The notes under the pieces are model-generated. The model ran no database searches. It saw only the letters and a program-made list of their open reading frames with translations, and was not told the origin of the DNA. A stretch of DNA of 64,000 nucleotides, from contig NZ_ATUX01000009.1 in assembly GCF_000420425.1 (NCBI RefSeq), positions 1-64,000 of the forward strand, read 5' to 3'. Source of the stretch: Schaalia vaccimaxillae DSM 15804. GTDB taxonomy: Bacteria > Actinomycetota > Actinomycetes > Actinomycetales > Actinomycetaceae. The translations under genes and the position numbers were made by a program. This document shows, in pieces, positions 53,451-61,794 of the stretch (within the stretch, counting starts at the first letter, position 1; the number at the start of each line of letters is the position of its first letter).

Positions 53451-54863
53451 TTGAGTGGCTTCTTATCCCAGCTGTTAGCTCGCGTCGCCTCGGCCGGCAG
53501 ACGCATCATCGCTTTCAACCCTTCTCGACGTTGGGTTTCTTCAGCGGCACTGAGCGCCGCAACGGCAGTGATCTTGACCGCGGGTGTGAGTACAGGTGTT
53601 TCTCGCACTGAAGTGACCCTGGAAGTCAATGGCGTTAGCCAACCCATCGTTATTTGGGGTGGCGGGGTCGACGAAGTCCTACGAGTCAGTGGCGTTGAAC
53701 TGGGCGACCATGACCTGGTTCAACCATCCTTGGGAACACCCTTAGCCAAAAATGACACGGTGATTGTGCGCACCGCCAACGAATACACCATCACAGTTGA
53801 TGGGCGTGCACGGACAGTCTGGTCCACTTCAAAATCTGCTGACGCAATCCTCGCGGACTCCGTTGGTCTCGGTGGCGACGTAACTCTTGCAGCAGATCGA
53901 TCAAATAGTCGCGCTGCTCTGACTTCTCTCGTGTCACGTCCTCGAACAATCCAAATCGCGGCAGATGGGATCATCCAGGAAGTCCTGGCGCAGCCCGGCG
54001 CCGATGCGCATGCAGTGCTGGCATCTTCGGGGATCGACGTGCGACCTTTGGATCGCGTGAAGATCTCACATTCTGAAGAAGGCTCCCTCAAGATCGACGT
54101 GACCCGCGTTGATCGAGGACAAGCAACCCAAACGATTGAGATTCCTTTCGACGAAACAACGAAAGAAGATGGAGCCTACTTCAAGGGCGAATCCGTTGTG
54201 ACATCCAAGGGCGAAAAAGGCTCAGCCGAACAGGTTGTGTGGAGTGAAACTCTCGGAGGCGAGGCCACACACTCTGTGATCGTTTCTGAGCACGTCACCA
54301 AGGAACCGCAAGCTCAGATTCGTGCGCAAGGCACCAAAGAAGTAACGCCTGAAGCGCTGATCACTGCTGGCCTAGATCCCAAGGCAACTTTGGAAGAGGG
54401 GACCGAGGCCGACGGAACAACCTCGGTTCGCTATCGCGCAAAACTGGGCACCCTTTCCAGCGATGCGGAGATCAATGCAATCGTCGGCGGACTGGATTCT
54501 ACACAGGCAGCTGCAGCCGCGGCGGCGGCACAGTCGGCGGGGGTTCCACTCGTGTACTCGGGAGAGGACCCCAAGGCCATCGCCCGAACAATGGTGGCTG
54601 CCCGTGGCTGGTCTGATTCTGAGTTCCAATGCTTAGTCACACTGTGGAACCGCGAGTCCCATTGGAACCCGTATGCTGAAAATGCGTCCTCCGGCGCCTA
54701 CGGTATTCCTCAGTCTTTGCCCGGATCGAAGATGGCTTCAGCTGGAGCCGATTGGAAGACTAACCCCGCCACCCAAATCACCTGGGGCTTGGGCTACATC
54801 GCCGGCCGCTACGGAACTCCGTGCAGCGCCCTGGGACACTCGAACTCGGTGGGTTGGTACTGA
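53451..54863 (+). CDS. Secreted DUF348-G5 protein with lytic transglycosylase-like C-terminus
   Basis: A 470-residue paralogue of RpfB in tandem with it. Residues 28-45 are a hydrophobic signal or anchor. DUF348 repeats (TLEVNGVSQPIVIWGGGVDE and VRTANEYTITVDGRARTVW) and a G5 domain follow. The C-terminus is not Rpf. It has a transglycosylase SLT-like segment: CLVTLWNRESHWNPYAENASSG to NPATQITWGLGYIAGRYG, with the catalytic Glu in NRESHWN. Start TTG 53451 has AGGGGAGG 9 bases upstream. The pair probably cleaves peptidoglycan at different sites or times. Confidence 0.88.
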   Translation: MSGFLSQLLARVASAGRRIIAFNPSRRWVSSAALSAATAVILTAGVSTGVSRTEVTLEVNGVSQPIVIWGGGVDEVLRVSGVELGDHDLVQPSLGTPLAKNDTVIVRTANEYTITVDGRARTVWSTSKSADAILADSVGLGGDVTLAADRSNSRAALTSLVSRPRTIQIAADGIIQEVLAQPGADAHAVLASSGIDVRPLDRVKISHSEEGSLKIDVTRVDRGQATQTIEIPFDETTKEDGAYFKGESVVTSKGEKGSAEQVVWSETLGGEATHSVIVSEHVTKEPQAQIRAQGTKEVTPEALITAGLDPKATLEEGTEADGTTSVRYRAKLGTLSSDAEINAIVGGLDSTQAAAAAAAAQSAGVPLVYSGEDPKAIARTMVAARGWSDSEFQCLVTLWNRESHWNPYAENASSGAYGIPQSLPGSKMASAGADWKTNPATQITWGLGYIAGRYGTPCSALGHSNSVGWY

Positions 54864-54993
54864 GTTCAGCAGGTTGTGTTTGCGAGGGATAGCCCCGCAT
54901 CCTAGAAACGCGGCGGGTGTTTCCCAAATAGGTGCATTCTTGGTCACAACCTGTTAAGGTGTGATCCACACATCAAGTGCTAGAGCTTAGAGA

Positions 54994-55024
54994 AGGGCAC
55001 GGTCAAGCTGACCGTGCCCTTTTT
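54994..55024 (+). terminator. Strong intrinsic terminator/attenuator before GlpP operon
   Basis: AGGGCACGGTCA and TGACCGTGCCCT form a perfect 12-bp stem with an AGC loop, followed by TTTTT (55020-55024). It lies 130 bases after the upstream stop and only 30 bases before the first gene of a six-gene operon. Upstream lies the small palindrome GTGTGATCCACAC (54959-54971). With a GlpP-type antiterminator in the operon, the hairpin is well placed to act as its target. It could also simply end the upstream gene. Confidence 0.85.
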
Positions 55025-55054
55025 CGTGCCCTGATCCCGAAGGAGTGATCAATT

Positions 55055-56323
55055 GTGTCCACGTTTCGTACAGCGAAATGGGTCCGACTGGTTGTCTTGG
55101 CCCTAGGAGTTGGAGTAATTTTCCAACTCCCATACATCCGTGAAACTTTTTATGTCCCGCTGCAGAATGCCCTGCAAGTTAACGATGCGCAGATGGGCGC
55201 TCTTAATGCAGGATTTGCTATGACCGCGACAGTCTCCTACTTTTTGGGTGGATTTGTTGCAGACCGCTTCTCCTCAAGAAAACTCATCGCATTTTCACTT
55301 ATTAGCACGGGCCTACTCGGGCTATGGTTCGCTTCTTTCCCAGGCTATGACATCAGCCGACTTATTTATGTCCTCTGGGGCGTGACAACAATCGTTACGT
55401 ACTTCCCAGCGCTCATTAAAGCAACCCGCAATTTAGGTGGTAGTGACGAGCAAGGTCGAATGTTCGGCTTCCAGGAAGGACTCCGAGGTCTGGCAAACAC
55501 TCTTCTTGTGTTCGGAATGCTCGCGGTATTCAATGCATTCGGGGGAGGTGTTACTGGAGTCTCATGGGCCATTTCTGTGTGTGCCATCTCGAATATCGTT
55601 ATCGGAGTACTGTCCTATATTTTCCTTGCGGATGACCTGCCGGCTGAAAATAGAGAAACCGTAAAAGAGCTGGCCTCTGGAATCGTTGAGGTATTGAAGA
55701 ATCCGCGAATATGGCTAATTACCGCGGTCGTCTTCACTACCTACACGGCCTACGGTCTGATTGCCTACGCCAGTCCTTACATAGTTCGATTCGCTGGTGC
55801 TTCCGAAGAACTGTCGGTGACGATTGGTGGAACCCGGTATATTATTCAATTCTTCGGCGGAGTTCTCGGTGGAATACTGGCCGATAGGATTGGTTCCAGG
55901 CTGAAGGTCATTATTGCTGGATATGTAGGAATCATTTTAACTTACGGTCTCTACTTTGTTATTCCTGCAACTCAGGCGGCTATTCCATTCCTGATTGCTA
56001 ACTTCATGTTGGGTATGTTCGTCATCTATGTCATGAGATCTCTATATTTTGCGATTATCGACGAATCTCGAGTGCCTGTCCGCATTACCGGACGAGCGTC
56101 GGGTGTTATTACTGCGCTTGGCTATACGCCCGATCTCTTCACTTTTATCATGGTCGGTTCATGGATGGACTCGTTCGGTCGAATGGGCTTCCAAATGACT
56201 TTCGGTTACGCGATGGCGATGGCAGCAGTAGGCATGGTGCTGGCCATTATTCTTTTCCGCTCTATTCAACGAGGCGCACAAGGAGCGCCAGATCCCAATG
56301 AGACAATGGAGGTCGTCAAATGA
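55055..56323 (+). CDS. MFS transporter, first gene of the GlpP operon
   Basis: A 422-residue major facilitator with about 12 membrane helices. The loop 2-3 motif is FVADRFSSRKL (G-x-x-x-D-R form, about 68-78), and a second copy is GILADRIGSRLKV near residue 275. It probably imports the substrate of the operon, which I cannot name. Start GTG 55055 has AAGGAG 9 bases upstream. It lies just behind the terminator-like hairpin. Its stop overlaps the SDR gene (ATGA). The codon use is richer in A/T than in the surrounding chromosome. Confidence 0.88.
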   Translation: MSTFRTAKWVRLVVLALGVGVIFQLPYIRETFYVPLQNALQVNDAQMGALNAGFAMTATVSYFLGGFVADRFSSRKLIAFSLISTGLLGLWFASFPGYDISRLIYVLWGVTTIVTYFPALIKATRNLGGSDEQGRMFGFQEGLRGLANTLLVFGMLAVFNAFGGGVTGVSWAISVCAISNIVIGVLSYIFLADDLPAENRETVKELASGIVEVLKNPRIWLITAVVFTTYTAYGLIAYASPYIVRFAGASEELSVTIGGTRYIIQFFGGVLGGILADRIGSRLKVIIAGYVGIILTYGLYFVIPATQAAIPFLIANFMLGMFVIYVMRSLYFAIIDESRVPVRITGRASGVITALGYTPDLFTFIMVGSWMDSFGRMGFQMTFGYAMAMAAVGMVLAIILFRSIQRGAQGAPDPNETMEVVK

Positions 56324-57096
56324 ACATCAAAGATTTTTCCCTTGATTTCTTCAAGCTCGCAGGTAAGAAAGCAATTGTCACTGGCGGAAACACGGGTCTA
56401 GGCAGTGCTTTTACCCTCGCATTAGCGAAGGCTGGGGCTGACGTCTACATCCCATCCATTGCACCTGATGACGGTGTCATTCGGCAACTAGTCGAAGATG
56501 AAGGCCGAACTATGGTCTACCGGGAAATAGATATTACTGCTGAGGGAGCAGCAAAGACCATCGTTGATGATTGTGTGCAGCAGTTAGGGGGAATAGATAT
56601 TCTGGTCAACAGTGCAGGAATGTGCAATCTTGCAACTGTTGAGGAATTTGATCGTGCTCAATGGGATCCGATGATTCAGCTTAACTTGACGGCTGCTTTC
56701 GATCTCAGTCACGAAGCTATACGGTTCATGATCCCGCAAAGATCCGGGAAGATTATCAATATCTGCTCTCTGTTCTCATTCTTAGGTGGGCAGTGGTCGC
56801 CAGCCTATGCTGCAACTAAGCATGCCCTGGCGGGCTTTACCAAGGCATACTGTGATGAACTGGGTCAATACAATATCCAGGTTAACGGTATCGCTCCAGG
56901 TTATTACGCTACCGCGATCACGGAGACTACTCGCTCTAATCCAGAAACAAATCAGAGGGTGCTCGATCATATTCCCGCAGGGCGTTGGGGGGAGCCACAG
57001 GATCTCATGGGAGCGACGGTATTTCTGGCATCGCAGGCATCGAACTACGTTAATGGGCAACTTCTTGTCGTAGATGGTGGTTATCTTGTCCGCTAA
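56320..57096 (+). CDS. SDR-family dehydrogenase
   Basis: A 258-residue classical short-chain dehydrogenase resembling gluconate/2-deoxygluconate dehydrogenases. The cofactor loop is TGGNTGLGSAF (G-x-x-x-G-x-G), the NNAG motif is VNSAGM, and the active site is ICSLFS...YAATKHALAGF (Ser, Tyr, Lys). The typical C-terminus GQLLVVDGGYLVR is intact. It probably oxidises a hydroxyl of the imported polyol or sugar. It overlaps the MFS gene by 4 bases and the kinase gene by 23 bases. Confidence 0.92.
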   Translation: MNIKDFSLDFFKLAGKKAIVTGGNTGLGSAFTLALAKAGADVYIPSIAPDDGVIRQLVEDEGRTMVYREIDITAEGAAKTIVDDCVQQLGGIDILVNSAGMCNLATVEEFDRAQWDPMIQLNLTAAFDLSHEAIRFMIPQRSGKIINICSLFSFLGGQWSPAYAATKHALAGFTKAYCDELGQYNIQVNGIAPGYYATAITETTRSNPETNQRVLDHIPAGRWGEPQDLMGATVFLASQASNYVNGQLLVVDGGYLVR

Positions 57097-58531
57097 GAAA
57101 GAGCCATTGATCCTTGCGATTGACGGAGGTTCGCAGAGCACTAAAGTCTCACTGTTCAGTCTTCAAGGTGAACTCATATGTCAGTATTCGGAGAAATTGC
57201 AGCCAATGAGGCTAGCACCAGATGGAGTTGTCGAACATCCCGACGATGACTTGTGGACTTCACTTATAGCTGCATGTCGTGGGCTTTGGGAGATTTTTGA
57301 TGGCGACCGAAATGACATTATCGGTGTAGGCCTCTGCACCATTCGGTTCTGTAGAGCCTTATTGAAGTCAGATGGAACGCTTGCACAGCCTGTTCTTAGC
57401 TGGATGGATCAGCGAGTGTCACGTCCTTATGAGCATGTGAATCCAAAAGTAGCCTGGGTGACAACAAGTAGTGGTTATATCACCCACCGGTTGACTGGGG
57501 AGTTTAAAGACACTGCAGCCAACTACGCAGGGCAGTGGCCTCTGGATCCCCACTCTTGGAAGTGGTCAGAAGATTCGAAGGTCTGGAAGACTCATGCTGG
57601 GTTGAACCGATCGATGCTATTTGAACTAGTTCAGCCCGGTGCGGTCGCCGGTCAAATCACCGAGCGAGCATCGCAAGATACAGGTATCCCCGCGGGTCTT
57701 CCTGTGGTCGTAACCGCAAATGACAAGGCCGTCGAAGGACTGGGAGGAGGCCTCCTCGAAGACAATGAAGCATTGGTATCTCTGGGGACCTACATCACAG
57801 GAATGATGCTGGGCCGTGACTACGTTGATGACTCAAAAACGTACTGGTCGAACTACTCAGCGTTAGCAGGTAAATACCTCTATGAGAGCGACGGTATTCG
57901 TAGAGGAATGTGGACCGTAAGCTGGTTGGTCAGTCTTCTAGGCCCGGAGTTTGCTGATTCGTGCGGAGCACAAGGAATCTTACCTGAGGCAAAGCTGGAT
58001 AAAGAGGCGAGCCTAGTCAGCGTGGGTAGTGATGGCTTAATAGTTGGATTAGATTTCCTTGCACCTGCGGATCGGCCGCATCTCAAGGGGACCTTCATCG
58101 GGCTAGATGCACGTCATACGCGCGCGCACATGCATCGCTCAATTATTGAAGGCATTGCGATGACCATGTCGAGAAATGTGAGCAAGATGGCTGCAGAAAG
58201 AGGGATTTCACTTGAACGGCTAATTCTCAGTGGTGGAGGCGCGAACAGCGAATTGATGTGCCAGATATTTGCTGACTGTTCTGGTCTTCCGGTGGTGCGA
58301 AATGTGAACAGTGGAGGGGTGGGGCTAGGAAGCGCCATGCTCGTAGGGATAGCACTGGGCTACTTCGCAGATGCTGCTTCCGCTGCTACGGCATTCGCCC
58401 GTCGTGGGGATGAGTTTTATCCAAATGCAGAGGCTCACAAAACCTATCAGAAAGTTATAAGTTCCATTCAACCACAAATTTCAGCCACACTCGACCCTAT
58501 TTATAAAAATACATACAAGATCTTTGGATAG
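57074..58531 (+). CDS. FGGY-family carbohydrate kinase
   Basis: A 485-residue kinase that phosphorylates a sugar or polyol with ATP. The N-terminal ATP loop is LAIDGGSQSTKVSLF (13-27). The catalytic Asp lies in VVTANDKAVEGLGGG, and the C-terminal ATP site is LILSGGGANSELMCQIFAD. Glycerol, xylulose, erythritol or similar substrates are possible. The start ATG 57074 overlaps the SDR gene; a TTG at 57086 is an alternative. The product would be a phospho-polyol, which fits the GlpP regulator at the end of the operon. Confidence 0.9.
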   Translation: MVVILSAKKEPLILAIDGGSQSTKVSLFSLQGELICQYSEKLQPMRLAPDGVVEHPDDDLWTSLIAACRGLWEIFDGDRNDIIGVGLCTIRFCRALLKSDGTLAQPVLSWMDQRVSRPYEHVNPKVAWVTTSSGYITHRLTGEFKDTAANYAGQWPLDPHSWKWSEDSKVWKTHAGLNRSMLFELVQPGAVAGQITERASQDTGIPAGLPVVVTANDKAVEGLGGGLLEDNEALVSLGTYITGMMLGRDYVDDSKTYWSNYSALAGKYLYESDGIRRGMWTVSWLVSLLGPEFADSCGAQGILPEAKLDKEASLVSVGSDGLIVGLDFLAPADRPHLKGTFIGLDARHTRAHMHRSIIEGIAMTMSRNVSKMAAERGISLERLILSGGGANSELMCQIFADCSGLPVVRNVNSGGVGLGSAMLVGIALGYFADAASAATAFARRGDEFYPNAEAHKTYQKVISSIQPQISATLDPIYKNTYKIFG

Positions 58532-58539
58532 GAGATATT

Positions 58540-59979
58540 ATGGAACGCCAAATGATTGTTGACATGTTAAGGCAAATGCTGCCTGAGAATCGCGTCATTA
58601 CTGACAAAAAGACGCTTGAGAAAAATTCGATTGACAGATTCCGAAAATATGAAGACATTAAAGGGGTTTATACGCAGCCGCTGCCGGCAGCTGTGGTTAA
58701 AGTAGCTGATGCGGACGAAGTCTCTAAGGTCTTGTCATTTGCGAACCAGCACGGAATTAACGTTGTTCCTCGGACAGGTGGATCAGCCACTGAAGGCGGA
58801 CTAGAGACTGCGGTAAAAGATTCCATCGTAGTCGATGGATCGTTAATGTCGAAGATTCTGTCAATTGATCCCACCGATATGCAGGTAACTGCACAGTGTG
58901 GAGTTGTGCTCGAAACTTTAGAAAATATTTTGCGGGAGCAGGGATTCACAACTGGACATTCTCCTCAATCTAAGCCCTTAGCTATGATGGGAGGACTTGT
59001 CGCTACTCGAAGCATTGGCCAATTCTCAACTTTATATGGTGGCATCGAAGATATGGTCGTTGGCCTTGAGGCTGTACTACCGGATGGGACCGTCACAAGG
59101 ATTAAGAATGTTCCTAGACGTGCTGCAGGTCCCGATATTAGGCATATTCTAATTGGTAATGAAGGGTCTTTAGCTTTCATTACAGAAGTTACAGTCAAAA
59201 TCTTCAAGTATCGTCCCGAAAATAACATATTCCTTGGGTATGTGATCGACGATATGAAGACTGGATTAGAAATCTTGAGAGAAGTCATGGTAGAGGGTCT
59301 GAGGCCTTCTGTTGCACGTCTTTATGATCCAGAGGATGGGCATTACTACTTCTCGCATTTCGCGAATAATAGGTGTGTTTTAGTCTTTATGACAGAGGGT
59401 GAAAAACAGATCTCAAAGTACACAGCAGAAGCGATCGATACGATCGTCCGCGCGAACAGTGGCGCTGCTCAAGTGGAGTCAAAGCTTATCGAGGACTGGT
59501 TCAATAATTTGAATTGGGACGTCAGTAAAGTTGAAGATGAGCGCCAGCAAATTCTTGAGACTGACAATATCGGTTTTACGACTGAGGTGTCCGGCTCATG
59601 GAGCGTTATCCATGATATTTACGTCGCCTGCATGGAAAGAGTGCGCAAGGAGATTCCTGACATCACGATGCTGGGTGGGCATTCATCTCATAGCTACATC
59701 AATGGCACAAATATCTACTTCATGTATTACTACGACTTGGTGGATATCGAGCCGGAAGAAGAGATTGAGAAGTATCACGACCCGATCAATAAGATTATCG
59801 TGGAAGAAACTTTGAAGCTTGGTGGTTCCATGGTTCACCATCATGGAATTGGTAAGCATCGAACCGCGTGGGTTGAGCAGGAGCATGGGTCTGCCTACGT
59901 GTATCTGACGAAACTGAAGGAGGCTTTCGATCCGAACGGCATCATGAATGCTGGGACGGTCTACCCGCTCGAAAAATAG
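58540..59979 (+). CDS. FAD-linked oxidase resembling alkyldihydroxyacetonephosphate synthase
   Basis: A 479-residue flavoenzyme of the VAO/PCMH fold. The FAD-binding half has VPRTGGSATEGGL and TTGHSPQSKPLAMMGGLVAT. The section YGGIEDMVVGLEAV, then AAGPDIRHILIGNEGSLAFITE, matches the alkyl-DHAP synthase type of this family closely. Near the C-terminus, MVHHHGIGKHR reproduces the HHHG-x-G-K motif of that enzyme, followed by DPNGIMNAGTVYP. AGPS homologues act on dihydroxyacetone-phosphate esters, so the substrate may be a phosphorylated three- or four-carbon compound. D-lactate or glycolate oxidase activity is the alternative. It starts 8 bases after the kinase gene with GGAG upstream. Confidence 0.88.
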   Translation: MERQMIVDMLRQMLPENRVITDKKTLEKNSIDRFRKYEDIKGVYTQPLPAAVVKVADADEVSKVLSFANQHGINVVPRTGGSATEGGLETAVKDSIVVDGSLMSKILSIDPTDMQVTAQCGVVLETLENILREQGFTTGHSPQSKPLAMMGGLVATRSIGQFSTLYGGIEDMVVGLEAVLPDGTVTRIKNVPRRAAGPDIRHILIGNEGSLAFITEVTVKIFKYRPENNIFLGYVIDDMKTGLEILREVMVEGLRPSVARLYDPEDGHYYFSHFANNRCVLVFMTEGEKQISKYTAEAIDTIVRANSGAAQVESKLIEDWFNNLNWDVSKVEDERQQILETDNIGFTTEVSGSWSVIHDIYVACMERVRKEIPDITMLGGHSSHSYINGTNIYFMYYYDLVDIEPEEEIEKYHDPINKIIVEETLKLGGSMVHHHGIGKHRTAWVEQEHGSAYVYLTKLKEAFDPNGIMNAGTVYPLEK

Positions 59980-60022
59980 TCGAATAGCTGGCTCTTGGGA
60001 TTCCCTGTTTTGGGATATCCAT

Positions 60023-60071
60023 GGCTCCGCAGCGCTGTGCCATCTGTGGTGTGTCACAGCGCTGCGGGCTG
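60023..60071 (+). other. Perfect 13-bp inverted repeat between oxidase and BCCT genes
   Basis: CCGCAGCGCTGTG (60027-60039) and CACAGCGCTGCGG (60055-60067) form a stem with a 15-base loop, which weaker pairs extend outward. No T-run follows, so it may be a processing or stability element, or a rho-type site, rather than a classical terminator. Confidence 0.6.
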
Positions 60072-60130
60072 CATGGTTTACTGAGCACAACCTTTTGGTT
60101 CGGCAGTCAGGGGTCATATGAGGAGGATTA

Positions 60131-61726
60131 ATGAGCGTCGAAGCTGGATCGGACTCAACGCGTGGTTCGCAGACCAAGATGGGCATCAGTCCGGCAGTTT
60201 TTGGGATTCCGTGGCTGTTGCTTGCCACCATCGCTGTAGTTGCCCTCGTGAGTGGAGAGGTGTTTCTGCGAGGCCTCAATCTATCTACCAGCTTCATACT
60301 TGGTAATTTTGCGTGGCTCTTTAACTGGACCGCATTGGCCTGTCTGATTGTAGTAATCTTTGCCTATTTCTCTCCGTTTGGCCGCCTGCGAATAGGTGGT
60401 TCTCGTGCCCGAGCAAAAATTTCTTTCCGCTCATTAATTTGGATCGTTCTCTGTACGATGATCGCAGCAGGCCTGCTATTTTGGGCGGCAGCAGAACCGA
60501 TATATCATTTGTCGACTCCGGCATTGTCAAGTAGGGCAGTTCCGGGGAGTCCAGAGGCGATATTATTTGCAATGAGGACGATGTTCCTCGAATGGACATG
60601 GGCGCCTTTTGCGATATACACTGCATTTTCGCTGATTTGTGCGTACGTGTTTTTCAATCTTGGTGAGAGAATATCGGTAGGGTCGATACTTGTTCCCCTA
60701 TTTGGGCCAAATGTTCAACGCGTCAGTAGAATTGTGGATATCGTTTGTTTATTTTCCCTCGGCGCTGGAATGGCTGCAAGTCTAGGGACTGGTACCATTA
60801 CTATTGCTGGTGGCATATCCAGTCAATTTGATATCCCGTCGAGTCCGTTGCTCTGGGGCATCATTATTTTTCTAATCGTTTTAATATTTGTTTTCTCTTC
60901 AATTACTGGTGTTATGAAAGGCATTCGCCTACTCTCTTCCTTTAACTCGAAGATATTTTTTGGTATTTTAGTATTTTTTGCTCTTTTTGGCCCAACTGTC
61001 TACTCGTTATCGATTGGCACTGAACGCTTTGGTTCTTACTTGTCAAACTTTTTCTTCGATATTCTAAATACGGGGACTGCATTTGAAGACGGGTGGAATC
61101 AATCGTGGCCGGTTTTCTACTGGTGTAATTGGCTGGCATGGACTCCTGTTACCGCAACTTTTATTGCCTCGATTTCTCGCGGCTTTACCATGAGGCAACT
61201 TATTTCCGCAGGCTTAATTGTTCCGTCCGTGTTCTCTATGCTTTGGATTACCCTGGTTTCCGGAGCCTCAATATACTACGAGACACAAGGTGTTGATATA
61301 TCCGGATATATGGCAGCCAACGGACCTGAGTCCGCGATTTACATCATCTTTCAACAGCTTCCCTTTTCTAGAGTCGTGATTCCGATTTATCTGTTCATCG
61401 TTTTTATTTCGCTCGTTACGGCGTCGGATTCAAACACCACAGCCGTCGCCGAGATATCTACGCGAGGGACATCGTTGATGGAAGACAAGAAGAACATGCC
61501 CGCTTTGTTCGTCAAGATCATCTGGGGTGTAACGATAGGCCTAGTTGCATGGTTGGTGATATCCTACGGAGGGGTTGAAGGGATTAAAGCCGCTTCAAAC
61601 CTTGGCGGGTTCCCAAGTATGTTCCTAGTGATTTTGGGGCTCATCTCCCTCGTTGTCGTAATGTCGCGCATCGGCGGTAGATCTTCCAAGAATCTGGAGA
61701 CTGTTGATCCTGCTGGATTTTGGTGA
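60131..61726 (+). CDS. BCCT-family transporter
   Basis: A 531-residue transporter of the betaine/carnitine/choline family with 12 predicted helices. The family signature lies in FYWCNWLAWTPVTATFIASI with SRGFTMRQ after it. In BetP the corresponding stretch reads W-A-W-W; here the third aromatic position is Asn. The helix MFLEWTWAPFAIY likewise has Phe where BetP has Trp. Part of the Trp cage for quaternary amines is thus changed, so the substrate may not be a betaine. Start ATG 60131 has a perfect AGGAGG upstream. A/T-rich codons are prominent here. Confidence 0.9.
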   Translation: MSVEAGSDSTRGSQTKMGISPAVFGIPWLLLATIAVVALVSGEVFLRGLNLSTSFILGNFAWLFNWTALACLIVVIFAYFSPFGRLRIGGSRARAKISFRSLIWIVLCTMIAAGLLFWAAAEPIYHLSTPALSSRAVPGSPEAILFAMRTMFLEWTWAPFAIYTAFSLICAYVFFNLGERISVGSILVPLFGPNVQRVSRIVDIVCLFSLGAGMAASLGTGTITIAGGISSQFDIPSSPLLWGIIIFLIVLIFVFSSITGVMKGIRLLSSFNSKIFFGILVFFALFGPTVYSLSIGTERFGSYLSNFFFDILNTGTAFEDGWNQSWPVFYWCNWLAWTPVTATFIASISRGFTMRQLISAGLIVPSVFSMLWITLVSGASIYYETQGVDISGYMAANGPESAIYIIFQQLPFSRVVIPIYLFIVFISLVTASDSNTTAVAEISTRGTSLMEDKKNMPALFVKIIWGVTIGLVAWLVISYGGVEGIKAASNLGGFPSMFLVILGLISLVVVMSRIGGRSSKNLETVDPAGFW

Positions 61727-61794
61727 TAGTAGTGGCGCAGGAGCCTTGGTGCATGCAGAAGTGTCGACCGCAAAATTAAATCTAAAGGGGGAGC

